DNA of 64,000 bases, taken from the NCBI RefSeq assembly GCF_008087665.1, contig NZ_CP042912.1, forward strand, positions 1,798,001 through 1,862,000. Reading direction: 5' to 3'. This document shows positions 16,360-26,387 of this stretch, one piece after another; within the stretch, counting starts at the first letter, position 1, and every line of letters begins with the position of its first letter. A program made the position numbers and the translations under genes. The notes beneath the pieces were generated by a model. That model did no database searches and was not told where the DNA came from. It saw only the letters and a list, made by a program, of their open reading frames with translations. This DNA is from Mariniblastus fucicola (GTDB lineage: Bacteria > Planctomycetota > Planctomycetia > Pirellulales > Pirellulaceae).

Positions 16360-19300
16360 ATGCCAGCTTCCGATATCGTTGTAAAAGGTGCTCGTGAACA
16401 CAATCTTCAGAATGTTGACCTTGTCCTTCCGCGCAACCAGCTTATTTGCCTGACCGGAGTTTCCGGGAGCGGTAAAAGTTCGTTTGCGTTCGACACCGTT
16501 TTCGCAGAAGGACAGCGTCGGTATGTCGAAAGTCTGTCCAGTTTCGCGCGACAGTTCCTCGGCCAAATGTCGAAGCCGGACGTCGACCTGATCTCGGGTT
16601 TGAGTCCATCGATTTCGATTGCACAGAAAAGCTCCGGCAACAATCCGCGTTCGACCGTCGGAACGATCACCGAAATCTATGACTTTCTCCGAATTCTCTA
16701 CGCACGGGTTGGTCAGGGCTTCTGCCCGAAATGTAACACGCCGATCACAGCGCAGTCCAAGGATCAGATCATCGGGAGCATTTTTACGCTTCCTGAAAAC
16801 ACCAGCTATTCGATTTTGGCTCCCGTCGTACGAGCTCAGAAAGGTGAGCACAAAGACCTGTTCGCCGAATTGCTGCGTCGCGGATACTCTCGTGCCCGCG
16901 TCGACGGCGAAACCGTTTCGCTCTCGAGTGAAATTAACCTCGACCGCTCCCGTCGCCACAATGTCGAAGTCGTCATCGACCGGTTGGTCGCCAGTCCCGC
17001 GATCCGCAGTCGTCTGACCGAGTCCGTCGAAGCTGCGCTCAAGATTGGCAAAGGAACGTTGGTTGTTGAGTTCGCCGACGAGTCTGCGGCACAGTCCGCG
17101 CCCGTGAATCCGGATGCGCCCGAAGCGGAATCGACCGGGAAAACGTCGCGACGTAAAAAGAAGACTCGTAACAAGAGCATCAGCGGTTCCGACAGCGATC
17201 GCGTTTACTCGGCCGACTACGCTTGTCCCGGCTGCGGTTTGGGTTTCTCGCCTCCGACGCCTCAGATGTTTTCCTTCAACAGCCCGCAAGGCATGTGCCT
17301 TGGTTGCGATGGCCTGGGCGATGTGTTCACCTTCGACCGCGATTTGCTGGTTCCCGAACCGCACAAGTCCTTCCAACAGGGCTGTTTCGAATTGCTTGGG
17401 AAATGGAAAGACCTCGGTCGTTGGAAACGCCACATCTATCAGGGTGTCGCGGACACCGTGGAACGCGAGTTGAATCTCGAAGCCGGTACGATGCTGGAAA
17501 CTGCATGGGAAGACCTGACGGAACAGCAGCAGGACATGTGGCTGTACGGTACCGACGACATGCACATCACGTACACCTGGAAAGGTGGCAACTCGCCGAT
17601 GAAGTACGGCGGGCAGTTTCCAGGAATCGTTTCGGAGCTGGATGAAAAGTACCAACAGCTGACCAGCGCTCCCAAGATTCGCAGCCTTGAAGCGTACATG
17701 AACGAGATCAAGTGCGTTGAATGTGGTGGCGCTCGACTCAATCGCCAGTCGCGAAACTTCCGGCTCAAAACGACGCACGAAAGTTTCGCGGACAAACCCG
17801 AACTTTCGCTGCCGGATGTTTGCAACCTGTCGATCGCTGAAGTTCGGGCCTTCTTCTCAGGTTTGGATCTGGACGACGTTCGCAACTACGTGGCCACCGA
17901 ACCGCTCAAGGAGATCCGCAACCGGTTGGGATTCCTGCTCAACGTTGGCCTCGACTATCTGACACTCAATAGGACCGCACCGACGCTTTCTGGTGGCGAA
18001 ACGCAGCGTATTCGACTGGCCGGACAAATCGGTGCCGGCCTGGTCGGCGTGCTTTATATTCTTGACGAGCCATCGATCGGTCTGCACGCCCGTGACAACG
18101 ATCGGCTGATCAGCACGCTGGAACACCTTCGCGATCTTGGCAACACCGTCGTCGTGGTCGAACACGATGAAGACACAATGCGAGCGGCCGATTACTTGAT
18201 CGACTTTGGGCCTGGACCGGGTGTGCGCGGCGGTGAAGTGGTCGTCGAAGGACACCCTTCGGAAATCATCAAGGACAAGAAAAGTCTCACAGCGCAATAT
18301 CTGTCCGGTCGTTTGGAAATCGAAATTCCGGAACAGCGTCGTCTGACCGACCCGGAAAAGAGCTTGCGGATCACGAACTGCAAGCACAACAATCTGTTGG
18401 GCGTCGATGTCGAAATTCCGCTGGGGCGATTTGTCTGCGTCACTGGTGTTTCGGGAAGCGGGAAAAGTTCGTTCGTCAACGGGATTCTGAAAGAAGTTCT
18501 CAAGCAGGAACTTAACGGCGGAATCAGCGAAGCCGGTGAGTTCGGTGAGATCATTGGCCTCGAACATCTCGACAAAATGATCGCGATCGATCAGTCTCCG
18601 ATCGGCCGCACACCACGTTCGAACCCGGGAACTTACGTCAAGCTGTTCGACGAAATTCGCAAGCTCTACACGCAGCTTCCCGAAGCCAAAACTCGCGGCT
18701 ACAAAGCCGGTCGATTCAGCTTCAATGTTCGTGGCGGTCGTTGCGAAGCCTGTGAAGGCAACGGTTCGAACAAACTTGAGATGGATTTTCTGGCCGACGT
18801 TTGGGTCACGTGTCCGATTTGCCAGGGAGCCCGTTTCAATCGCGAAACGCTGCAGGTCCAATACAAAGGCAAGTCCATCGCGGACGTGCTGCAGATGGAG
18901 ATCGAAGAGGCGTTGCACTTTTTCGAATCCATTCCTGCGATTCACAAAAAGTTGCTGACGCTGCAAGCCGTCGGGCTGGAGTATCTCAAAATCGGGCAAC
19001 CGTCGCCAACGCTGTCCGGTGGTGAGGCTCAGCGAATCAAGCTGGCTCGCGAACTTGCCAAACGTTCAACCGGCAAGACGCTGTATTTGCTCGACGAACC
19101 CACCACTGGTTTGCACTTTGCCGACATTCGTTTGTTGCTTCAGGTCCTGCAGGATTTCGTCGAAGCAGGAAACACGGTGTTGGTCGTTGAGCATAATCTT
19201 GACGTGATCAAAACAGCGGACTGGGTCATCGATCTTGGTCCTGAAGGTGGCTCGGGCGGAGGTCAGTTGGTGATCAGTGGAACGCCTGAAGAGGTCGCGG

Positions 19301-22300
19301 CGTGCCCGGAATCGCATACCGGAAAGGCGATCGCCAAGGCACTTGAACCGCGAGCTGAAATTCCGGCTCCTGAGTCCGGCACGAAATCGATGACGCCGAC
19401 GCTGGCGACGGAAATCAAAGTCCGTGGTGCGTCACAGCACAATTTGAAGACGCTTGATCTCGATGTTGAGCGAGACAAGATGACCGTGTTCAGCGGTCCG
19501 TCTGGCAGCGGGAAAAGCTCGATGGCGATGGACACCATCTACGCCGAAGGCCAGCGTCGCTATGTCGAAAGCCTCAGCTCGTACGCTCGCCAGTTCGTCA
19601 ACCAGCTGGAAAAACCTCGCGTCGATCAGATCGAAGGACTCTCGCCAGCGATTGCGATCGAACAGAAAACGCTCGGTTCGACTCCCCGATCCACCGTCGG
19701 AACTGTCACGGAAGTTTATGACTACCTGCGGATCCTGATGGCTCGTTTGGGCACGCCGTATTGCCCGGATTGCGACAAACCGATTGGAACGCAAACTTCG
19801 GACGATATCGTCGACAAAATCCTGGCTTACGACGAAGGAACGCGGCTGTTGCTGATGGCTCCCGTCGCTCCGGAATCGGGACAGAGCTACGAACAGCTGT
19901 GGGATGATATTCGCGCCAACGGCTACCAGCGAGTTCGCATCGACAAAGAAACTCACGAAGTCGATTCGCTGCCCGCGCTCAATCCGCGCGGTTCGCACAA
20001 AGTCGAAATCGTTGTCGATCGCATCGTCGTCAAAAAAGGATCACGCTCGCGAATCGCGGACAGTATCGAGGCTGCGTTGTCGATCGGCGTCGGCGTCTGT
20101 CACGTTGCGGAACCGAACGAAGCCGTTCCGGAAAATTTCTGGAACGTCGTCAAACACTCACAGCATCTGGCCTGCCATTGCTGCGGTCGGTCGTTTGAAA
20201 CGCTGGGTCCACACAACTTCTCCTTCAACAGCCAGCTTGGTTGGTGCACCGATTGCGAAGGTATTGGAACGCAAACTGGAGCCGATCCGAAAGTCATCAT
20301 CGATGATCCGGAACTTTCAATCAAAGCCGGTGCGATTACGATTTGGCCTTCTTTGAAATCAAAAATGTCGGCCGGCATGCTGAAGGCCTGGACGACAGGA
20401 ACCGGGATTCCGGACAACAAACCGTTCAACCAGTTGGACGCACGTCAACGACGGATGGTGTTCTTTGGAACGGGCGATCGTTGGTTTGAAGTCAAAGACA
20501 AAGAGGGCAACGTTCAGTTTTCGTTCCAGTTCAAAGGTCTCTATCCGACGATGGAAGAAGCCTCGCGGCGTTCGGCCACGCTTCGCACGCGTCTGCAGTC
20601 GTTGATCGGAGAAGTCGAATGTGGTGCATGCGGCGGAAGTCGATTGCGAGAAGACGCTGCCGCGGTTCGGTTCCGGGATTTGACGATCGACGGAATCTGC
20701 CGTTTGCCGATGGGCGAAATGGTCAAGACGCTCAAGAAATGGAAACTCGATAAACGCGAGAAGAAAATCGCGGGCGAACTAATTCGAGAAATCTCCAGTC
20801 GCATTTCGTTCCTGATCGACGTCGGATTGAGCTACCTCACGCTGAACCGAACGGCAGGTTCGCTGTCCAACGGCGAAGCCCAGCGAATCCGGCTTGCCAG
20901 CCAGCTGGGAAGCGGGCTGTGCGGCGTGCTGTACGTGCTCGACGAGCCCACGATTGGGTTGCATCCGCGAGACAATACCCGGTTGTTGGCGGCGCTTCAT
21001 CGCCTGCGAGATCTTGGCAATACGCTAATCGTCGTGGAGCACGATCGCGAAGTCATCGAAAGCAGCGACTCGATCTGCGACTTCGGTCCCAAATCCGGTG
21101 TGCACGGCGGCGAGATCGTCGCGCACGGTCCGCCTGCTGAAATCGCCAGGAAAGGCCTGGGAACTACGGGGCCCTACCTCGGTGGCAAAGATGGAATTCC
21201 GATTCCGACCAACCGACGCCCTGCCCTTTCTCTCGACGCACCGCCGGTTGGGAAAAAGAAGAAAGCGACGAAGAAGAAAGCTCCCAAAAAGAAGATGATC
21301 GATGCTTCGTCGGAGGAAAGTCTGGCCATGACGCTGGACGTTGTCGGCGCCCGACACAACAACCTCAAAGACATCGAAGTCAAGTTTCCGCTGGAAGCCC
21401 TGACCGTCGTCACGGGACCATCGGGATGTGGCAAAAGTTCGCTGGTCAATGAGATTCTGTACAAGGCTCTTGCTCGCCGTTTGCACCGGTCGTCGCAAAC
21501 GCCTGGACAGTTCAAAGGCATCCGCGGCCTGGAGGCGATCAATAAAGTTATTCGCGTCGACCAAACGCCGCTTGGCAACTCGCCGTCTTCAAACCCGGCG
21601 ACTTATACCGGAGTGTTTGAGCAAATTCGTGAACTGTTTGCCAACTTGCCTGACTCGAAAGTTCGTGGCTATACGGCGCGTCGATTCAGCTTCAACGTTC
21701 CCGGCGGACGCTGTGAAGAGTGTACCGGCCAGGGAATGTACTGCATCGAAATGCACTTCCTGCCGGACGTCTGGATTCCATGCGAGACCTGTAAAGGGCA
21801 ACGCTACAACGAAGAAACGTTGTCCGTGAAATTCAACGGTAAATCGATCGCGGACGTGCTGAACATGCCTTGCGGCGAAGCACTCCAACTGTTCCGCAAG
21901 ATTCCCAAGATTCGTCGCACGTTGAAAACGCTTTGCGATGTCGGACTTGATTATGTAACCCTCGGCCAGAGCGCGCCAACGCTCTCCGGCGGTGAAGCTC
22001 AACGTGTGAAACTTTCGGCGGAACTCGCGCGTCCCGACACCGGACGAACGTTGTATTTGCTGGATGAGCCCACAACCGGTTTGCACTTTGAGGATCTCAA
22101 GAAACTGATCGAAGTCATCCAACGGTTGGTCGATGTCGGCAACACGGTCGTTGTCATCGAGCACAATCTTGACTTGATTAAGTGCGCTGACTGGGTGATC
22201 GATATGGGCCCTGAAGCCGGTTCCGCAGGCGGCGAAGTCGTCATCGCTGGTACGCCGGAAATGGTCGTCGAGTACGCCGAACAGGCCAAAGCTTTGGCAG

Positions 22301-23442
22301 AAGCCGACGCCAAGCCAAAGCCAGTCAAGAAGAAATCGAAAGCTTCACCAGCGAAGAAGAAAACGACCAAAAAGGCTGCTCCGATGCCACGCAGTTGGAC
22401 CGGAGAAGCACTGGCTCCGACGCTTGCCGAAGGTCCGTTCTTTAAACGCGAAAAATACGATCCGGCGGCAGACGATGAGTGGCTTGAAGGCGATATGGAT
22501 ATCGACGAAGTCGGCGACGCCGTGCAGATGCCGTGGGAAACTGACGGGCGAACCTGGCACACCAGCGGACGGGTCGGTCGCAACGGAGAGATTATCAACT
22601 GGAACGGAAAAATTCTGGACGAGATCGTCGACCGAATCGAAAATTGTGAAGGCTTCAGCGATACCAGTTGGAATGAGCGTGCGACGGTTGAGATTTTCGG
22701 CGAAGTCAAAAAGAACGGCTGGTTCTTCAACGCTCTGACGGGCGACCCGTGGTTCGTGAAGCTCAAGTTCCGCGTTCGTCCGCGAACGTTCAAGCAGGAA
22801 GAGCTTCAGGACCGTATTCCGTTGCCGTCGCCAAACCAGATGGACCACTTGCCGGTTTACGGAAACTCGCCTCGCGTCCAGGTGAACAACACACGCGGCG
22901 GATGGCAAGAAGTCGAAATCAAAGCCCACTCGTGGGAAGAAATCGACATCCCTGAATTCTGGAAGTTTATCGACGAGTGTATCCAGAGTTTCACGGAGAA
23001 AGTTGAAAGTGTCGATACCGATATCAGTGAGCAAACTCCCTGGGCGAAGCTTGGTGAGAAATGGCACTTTATGAAAAAGGGTTTTACTGCCGGTGACATT
23101 AGTTGGGACATGAAAGTTCTGGAGACACTTCGTGATCTGCTACTTGAGGCGGCTCCGGAAGGTGAATTTCAGTGGACCAACGAGCAGGTTGTGCACTTCC
23201 GTTTGCCAGATAGTCAGGAACCATGGGCCAGTATTCAGACCAAGAAAGCAGAAGCCCTTACGTTACAGTTGGCGAATTCGGATGAGAACATGACGTTAGG
23301 GCGAGTCGCCGATCTGGCCGACGATCCGGAAGTCAGCACCGACGGAGACCGCCAGGTGGTTAGGCTTTCGTTCCGGGAAGTCAAGCAACTTAAAAATTCA
23401 AAATTCAGAGAATTTCTTGAGGAACATTTGCAGGGAGCGTGA
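16360..23442 (+). CDS. uvrA: Tandem (double-length) UvrA excinuclease subunit with C-terminal extension
   Basis: 2,360 residues from ATG 16360; an upstream in-frame start at 16186 adds unrelated residues. Ordinary UvrA is about 940-970. Two full UvrA units are fused. Unit 1: Walker A GVSGSGKSS (about 32), signature LSGGETQR (about 542), second Walker A GVSGSGKSS (about 697), second signature LSGGEAQR (about 885), with zinc cysteines (CPGCGLGF, CLGCDGLG, CEACEGNG, CPICQGAR). Unit 2: Walker A GPSGSGKSS (about 1046), signature LSNGEAQR (about 1502), Walker A GPSGCGKSS (about 1686), signature LSGGEAQR (about 1874). Lys-rich linkers lie near 1633-1645 and 1988-2005. About 350 C-terminal residues (from MPRSW) match no domain I recognise. 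UvrA normally works as a dimer that finds bulky DNA lesions for UvrB/UvrC; this chain carries both halves. Confidence 0.9.
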   Translation: MPASDIVVKGAREHNLQNVDLVLPRNQLICLTGVSGSGKSSFAFDTVFAEGQRRYVESLSSFARQFLGQMSKPDVDLISGLSPSISIAQKSSGNNPRSTVGTITEIYDFLRILYARVGQGFCPKCNTPITAQSKDQIIGSIFTLPENTSYSILAPVVRAQKGEHKDLFAELLRRGYSRARVDGETVSLSSEINLDRSRRHNVEVVIDRLVASPAIRSRLTESVEAALKIGKGTLVVEFADESAAQSAPVNPDAPEAESTGKTSRRKKKTRNKSISGSDSDRVYSADYACPGCGLGFSPPTPQMFSFNSPQGMCLGCDGLGDVFTFDRDLLVPEPHKSFQQGCFELLGKWKDLGRWKRHIYQGVADTVERELNLEAGTMLETAWEDLTEQQQDMWLYGTDDMHITYTWKGGNSPMKYGGQFPGIVSELDEKYQQLTSAPKIRSLEAYMNEIKCVECGGARLNRQSRNFRLKTTHESFADKPELSLPDVCNLSIAEVRAFFSGLDLDDVRNYVATEPLKEIRNRLGFLLNVGLDYLTLNRTAPTLSGGETQRIRLAGQIGAGLVGVLYILDEPSIGLHARDNDRLISTLEHLRDLGNTVVVVEHDEDTMRAADYLIDFGPGPGVRGGEVVVEGHPSEIIKDKKSLTAQYLSGRLEIEIPEQRRLTDPEKSLRITNCKHNNLLGVDVEIPLGRFVCVTGVSGSGKSSFVNGILKEVLKQELNGGISEAGEFGEIIGLEHLDKMIAIDQSPIGRTPRSNPGTYVKLFDEIRKLYTQLPEAKTRGYKAGRFSFNVRGGRCEACEGNGSNKLEMDFLADVWVTCPICQGARFNRETLQVQYKGKSIADVLQMEIEEALHFFESIPAIHKKLLTLQAVGLEYLKIGQPSPTLSGGEAQRIKLARELAKRSTGKTLYLLDEPTTGLHFADIRLLLQVLQDFVEAGNTVLVVEHNLDVIKTADWVIDLGPEGGSGGGQLVISGTPEEVAACPESHTGKAIAKALEPRAEIPAPESGTKSMTPTLATEIKVRGASQHNLKTLDLDVERDKMTVFSGPSGSGKSSMAMDTIYAEGQRRYVESLSSYARQFVNQLEKPRVDQIEGLSPAIAIEQKTLGSTPRSTVGTVTEVYDYLRILMARLGTPYCPDCDKPIGTQTSDDIVDKILAYDEGTRLLLMAPVAPESGQSYEQLWDDIRANGYQRVRIDKETHEVDSLPALNPRGSHKVEIVVDRIVVKKGSRSRIADSIEAALSIGVGVCHVAEPNEAVPENFWNVVKHSQHLACHCCGRSFETLGPHNFSFNSQLGWCTDCEGIGTQTGADPKVIIDDPELSIKAGAITIWPSLKSKMSAGMLKAWTTGTGIPDNKPFNQLDARQRRMVFFGTGDRWFEVKDKEGNVQFSFQFKGLYPTMEEASRRSATLRTRLQSLIGEVECGACGGSRLREDAAAVRFRDLTIDGICRLPMGEMVKTLKKWKLDKREKKIAGELIREISSRISFLIDVGLSYLTLNRTAGSLSNGEAQRIRLASQLGSGLCGVLYVLDEPTIGLHPRDNTRLLAALHRLRDLGNTLIVVEHDREVIESSDSICDFGPKSGVHGGEIVAHGPPAEIARKGLGTTGPYLGGKDGIPIPTNRRPALSLDAPPVGKKKKATKKKAPKKKMIDASSEESLAMTLDVVGARHNNLKDIEVKFPLEALTVVTGPSGCGKSSLVNEILYKALARRLHRSSQTPGQFKGIRGLEAINKVIRVDQTPLGNSPSSNPATYTGVFEQIRELFANLPDSKVRGYTARRFSFNVPGGRCEECTGQGMYCIEMHFLPDVWIPCETCKGQRYNEETLSVKFNGKSIADVLNMPCGEALQLFRKIPKIRRTLKTLCDVGLDYVTLGQSAPTLSGGEAQRVKLSAELARPDTGRTLYLLDEPTTGLHFEDLKKLIEVIQRLVDVGNTVVVIEHNLDLIKCADWVIDMGPEAGSAGGEVVIAGTPEMVVEYAEQAKALAEADAKPKPVKKKSKASPAKKKTTKKAAPMPRSWTGEALAPTLAEGPFFKREKYDPAADDEWLEGDMDIDEVGDAVQMPWETDGRTWHTSGRVGRNGEIINWNGKILDEIVDRIENCEGFSDTSWNERATVEIFGEVKKNGWFFNALTGDPWFVKLKFRVRPRTFKQEELQDRIPLPSPNQMDHLPVYGNSPRVQVNNTRGGWQEVEIKAHSWEEIDIPEFWKFIDECIQSFTEKVESVDTDISEQTPWAKLGEKWHFMKKGFTAGDISWDMKVLETLRDLLLEAAPEGEFQWTNEQVVHFRLPDSQEPWASIQTKKAEALTLQLANSDENMTLGRVADLADDPEVSTDGDRQVVRLSFREVKQLKNSKFREFLEEHLQGA

Positions 23443-23486
23443 TCAAGAATCGATGCTGTCTGTCCGATAAGAACACAGGTTAATGT

Positions 23487-23514
23487 TTGCAAACAGGCAA
23501 CGGTAACCTAAAAT
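23487..23514 (+). promoter_or_regulatory. Candidate promoter upstream of the PHP-domain gene
   Basis: TTGCAA (23487-23492, four of six to TTGACA), a 16-base spacer and TAAAAT (23509-23514, five of six to TATAAT). It could drive the PHP-domain gene or a short RNA that ends at the hairpin near 23680. Confidence 0.35.
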
Positions 23515-23652
23515 ATAAACTCATCTGGCAACTACGGCTGAGGGACCAATTTTTGGGTTAACCGGAGTCACCAAAGGCTAGTGCTCAGCACGTCTGACTT
23601 CCGTTTTTCTCCCAGCGACTCCCATCGCTACGACCGCCGGATGAAATTTTTG

Positions 23653-23681
23653 CCGCATCGCAATTGCTTTGCGGTTTTTTT
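23653..23681 (+). terminator. Candidate intrinsic terminator in the uvrA-PHP intergenic region
   Basis: CCGCA and TGCGG flank a 12-base loop and are followed by seven T on the plus strand. The stem is short (5 base pairs) but GC-rich. It could end the uvrA transcript or a small RNA started near 23521. Confidence 0.45.
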
Positions 23682-23808
23682 ATGCGCCGATCCAACGGAA
23701 ACCAGAACCATCGCATCCGCAATTTCAGCAGCGCGTTGTACATTCGCGCGAACCAGGGCTAAATTCATGGCTTGAAACGACCACCATTGAATCGAACCGG
23801 TTTTCGAA

Positions 23809-26199
23809 ATGAAACTCAAACTCGCGTTGCTGTTCTCGCTACTGTCGGGACTGTGTTTTCTGCAACCAGCACCCTGCCACGCGGTGCAACTTGTCGACGG
23901 TGTCGATAAACAACCGCTCGTTGCCGCGACCAAGCGAATGATGGTTGCACTCGAAGCCGCCGGATCGCCGTTGTCAGTAGAAGCAACTGCGGCGCTTGAG
24001 AAAGCGTTCCGTAAACCCGGCGCCGAATCGGTTGCCGGGATCCAGAAAGTACTCGACCCGCTTTGCCTTGCGCACGTCGAAATCAACGCAGAGAGCCGAG
24101 TCAAAGTTCGGGTTGGCGAATGCAAAAAAGAACTGATGCAAAACGGATGGCGGGCCTTTCTGGTCAAAGTCCACAATATGGCCAGGATCAATCCGCTGTT
24201 GGTCGTCGAAAGCCCCAACGCGGCACCGGTTTATCAGCAAGGCAAATGGCCTCGGGAGCGTCCGCGCTCCGATGAAAAACTGGTCGATCAGGATGAAGTT
24301 CTCGATCGATTTTTGACCATTTCGATGCTCGACCGTCCTCCGCTGCAGCGAAAACTTTCCGGGCTGGAGCTCGAGTATCGCGTGCTGTTGCTGTACAGTC
24401 GCGACGCCGGTCAGCGAGAGGCTTCGTTATCGTTTCACATCGGCGCCGGCACAAAAGACATTGGCTTTCGCAGCGCCATGCCGGTTCTGTTTGACTGTCA
24501 GCGAGCCGTAGAAGTCAAACTCAACGTGCGGGATTTCGACAACAAACCAACGACGGCTTCGTTTGTCATCGTCGACGAACAGGGTCGCGTTTATCCGCAC
24601 CAAAGCCGTCGGCTGGCGCCGGACTTCTTCTTTCACCGCCAGGTTTATCGTAGTGACGGCGAATCCGTTTGGCTTCCACCAGGCAAGTATTCATTTACGG
24701 TGTCACGCGGCCCCGAATATTTGCCGCTTGAGTTCAAGGAAACGATTGCCGATGCCAAATCGCATGAGTTGTCGATTCGACTTGAACGCTGGACGCATCT
24801 CGCGAAACGCAATTGGTTTTCTGGCGATCACCATATCCATGCGGCAGGCTGTTCACACTACGACAGCCCGACCGAAGGCGTCGGTCCCGAAGCCATGATG
24901 CGTCACGTGCGTGGAGAAGATCTCAACATTGGCAACGTGCTAAGTTGGGGGCCGTGCTGGTACACCCAGAAACAGTACTTCAATGGCGACGTTTCCAAAC
25001 TGTCGACGCCCGAAAACATTCTGCGCTACGACGTCGAAGTCAGCGGCTTTCCATCGTCGCACTGCGGGCATCTTTGTCTGCTTAAGCTGGCCGAAGACGA
25101 CTATCCCGATGCCGAAAACCTTGAAGACTGGCCAAGCTGGACGTTGCCGGTATTGAAGTGGGGCAAAGAGCAAGGCGGCATTGTCGGATACAGCCACAGC
25201 GGTTGGGGAATCGCGACACCGGATATCATGCCCGACGGATCACGCGGATTTCCGGAGGCACGTTGGGGCGGAGCGCCAGATGATTGGCGAGGCAAGCCAT
25301 CGGAACTGTTGCCGGATTACGCGATGCCGCGTTTCGATGGAATTGGAGCCAACGAATACGTCGTGACCGCCGCGCACAATGTTTGCGATTTCATCTCAGC
25401 CGTCGATACGCCGGCGTTCTGGGAATTGAACATCTGGTATCACACGCTCAACTGTGGCATGACAACTCGCATCAGCGGTGAGACAGACTTTCCCTGCATC
25501 TACGATGACAAAGTTGGGCTCGGTCGCGTGTACGTAAAGTTTCCTGACGACACGCCGCTGAACTACAACACCTGGGTGGAAGGTTTGCGTGACGGGCGGA
25601 GTTACGTGTCCGATGGGCTGAGCCATATCGTTGACTTCAAAATCAATGGGCTTGGCGTTGGCGAGAAAGTCAACGATTCTTCAGCGAACAGTCGGATTGA
25701 CCTGAAAGAACCGTCAACGGTGAAACTCAGCTTCGATGCAACGGCGATGCTTCCCCAATGGACGACGGAAGAAACTGAAGCCATCCGTGAACGGCGGCTT
25801 GATGAGAAACCGTATTGGCACATTGAGCGTTGCCGAATCGGATTGACCCGCACAGTGCCGGTTGAGATTGTCGTCAACGGTGAAGTCGTCAAAACTGAAA
25901 TGCTGGTTGCTGATGGAAAATTCAACACGTTTGAAACGGAACTCAAAATCGAAAAATCATCCTGGGTTGCTGTTCGAATTCTTCCGTCGAGTCACACCAA
26001 TCCGATCTTTGTCCACGTCGATGGGCAACCGATTCGGGCAAATTCAAAAAGTGCCCAATGGTGTATCGACGCTGTTGGCGTTTGTTGGGATGCGAAGAAA
26101 CATCAGATTCGCGAATCCGAGCAGGAGGCTGCAAAGAAGGCTTACGACCAGGCCGCTGACGTGTATCGGAAGATTCTTTCCGAGTGCGTTGGAGACTGA
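23809..26199 (+). CDS. Secreted CehA/McbA-type metallohydrolase with PHP-like domain
   Basis: 796 residues. A signal peptide (MKLKLALLFSLLSGLCFLQPAPCHA) leads a long N-terminal region with beta-sandwich character (NVRDFDNKPTTASFVIVDEQGRVYP, about 240-330). The catalytic region begins at NWFSGDHHIHAAGCSHYDS (about 335), where DHHIH is the first metal-binding motif of PHP hydrolases. Later GIVGYSHSGWG (about 460) and a C-terminal AAHNVCDFIS stretch supply further His/Asp ligands. CehA/McbA proteins hydrolyse esters or carbamates in known cases, but many homologues are uncharacterised, so the substrate is open. It is secreted or periplasmic. It precedes the pseudopilin/glycosyltransferase operon by about 190 bases; co-transcription is not shown. 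Confidence 0.8.
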   Translation: MKLKLALLFSLLSGLCFLQPAPCHAVQLVDGVDKQPLVAATKRMMVALEAAGSPLSVEATAALEKAFRKPGAESVAGIQKVLDPLCLAHVEINAESRVKVRVGECKKELMQNGWRAFLVKVHNMARINPLLVVESPNAAPVYQQGKWPRERPRSDEKLVDQDEVLDRFLTISMLDRPPLQRKLSGLELEYRVLLLYSRDAGQREASLSFHIGAGTKDIGFRSAMPVLFDCQRAVEVKLNVRDFDNKPTTASFVIVDEQGRVYPHQSRRLAPDFFFHRQVYRSDGESVWLPPGKYSFTVSRGPEYLPLEFKETIADAKSHELSIRLERWTHLAKRNWFSGDHHIHAAGCSHYDSPTEGVGPEAMMRHVRGEDLNIGNVLSWGPCWYTQKQYFNGDVSKLSTPENILRYDVEVSGFPSSHCGHLCLLKLAEDDYPDAENLEDWPSWTLPVLKWGKEQGGIVGYSHSGWGIATPDIMPDGSRGFPEARWGGAPDDWRGKPSELLPDYAMPRFDGIGANEYVVTAAHNVCDFISAVDTPAFWELNIWYHTLNCGMTTRISGETDFPCIYDDKVGLGRVYVKFPDDTPLNYNTWVEGLRDGRSYVSDGLSHIVDFKINGLGVGEKVNDSSANSRIDLKEPSTVKLSFDATAMLPQWTTEETEAIRERRLDEKPYWHIERCRIGLTRTVPVEIVVNGEVVKTEMLVADGKFNTFETELKIEKSSWVAVRILPSSHTNPIFVHVDGQPIRANSKSAQWCIDAVGVCWDAKKHQIRESEQEAAKKAYDQAADVYRKILSECVGD

Positions 26200-26387
26200 G
26201 GGGCGGGACTTTAACATTTTTGTAACTGTCCAACTTATGGTCAAAACGGCGCCAGGTTACGCTTTCCTGCACATTTGCGGGTCCAGACGAGTGCTATTTC
26301 TTGTTGACTCTCCATCGCGGAGTTAACCTGTACATGTCCGGAAATACAGATGTCCCCGGAGCCCAAGACACTTTTGACTGCACACGA

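Larger units (their letters stand above)
23443..23808. other. Intergenic region with candidate promoter and terminator
   Basis: About 365 bases between uvrA and the PHP-domain gene, with no convincing coding frame. It contains a possible promoter at 23487-23514 and a hairpin with T-run at 23653-23681, both listed separately, so a short untranslated transcript is possible. Confidence 0.4.

Noticed and set aside
16123-17778. 551-residue minus-strand frame opposite the start of uvrA, and another at 17857-18999
   Set aside because: Antisense to a well supported gene. Compositions are mirror images of the UvrA codon pattern, with no recognised motif.
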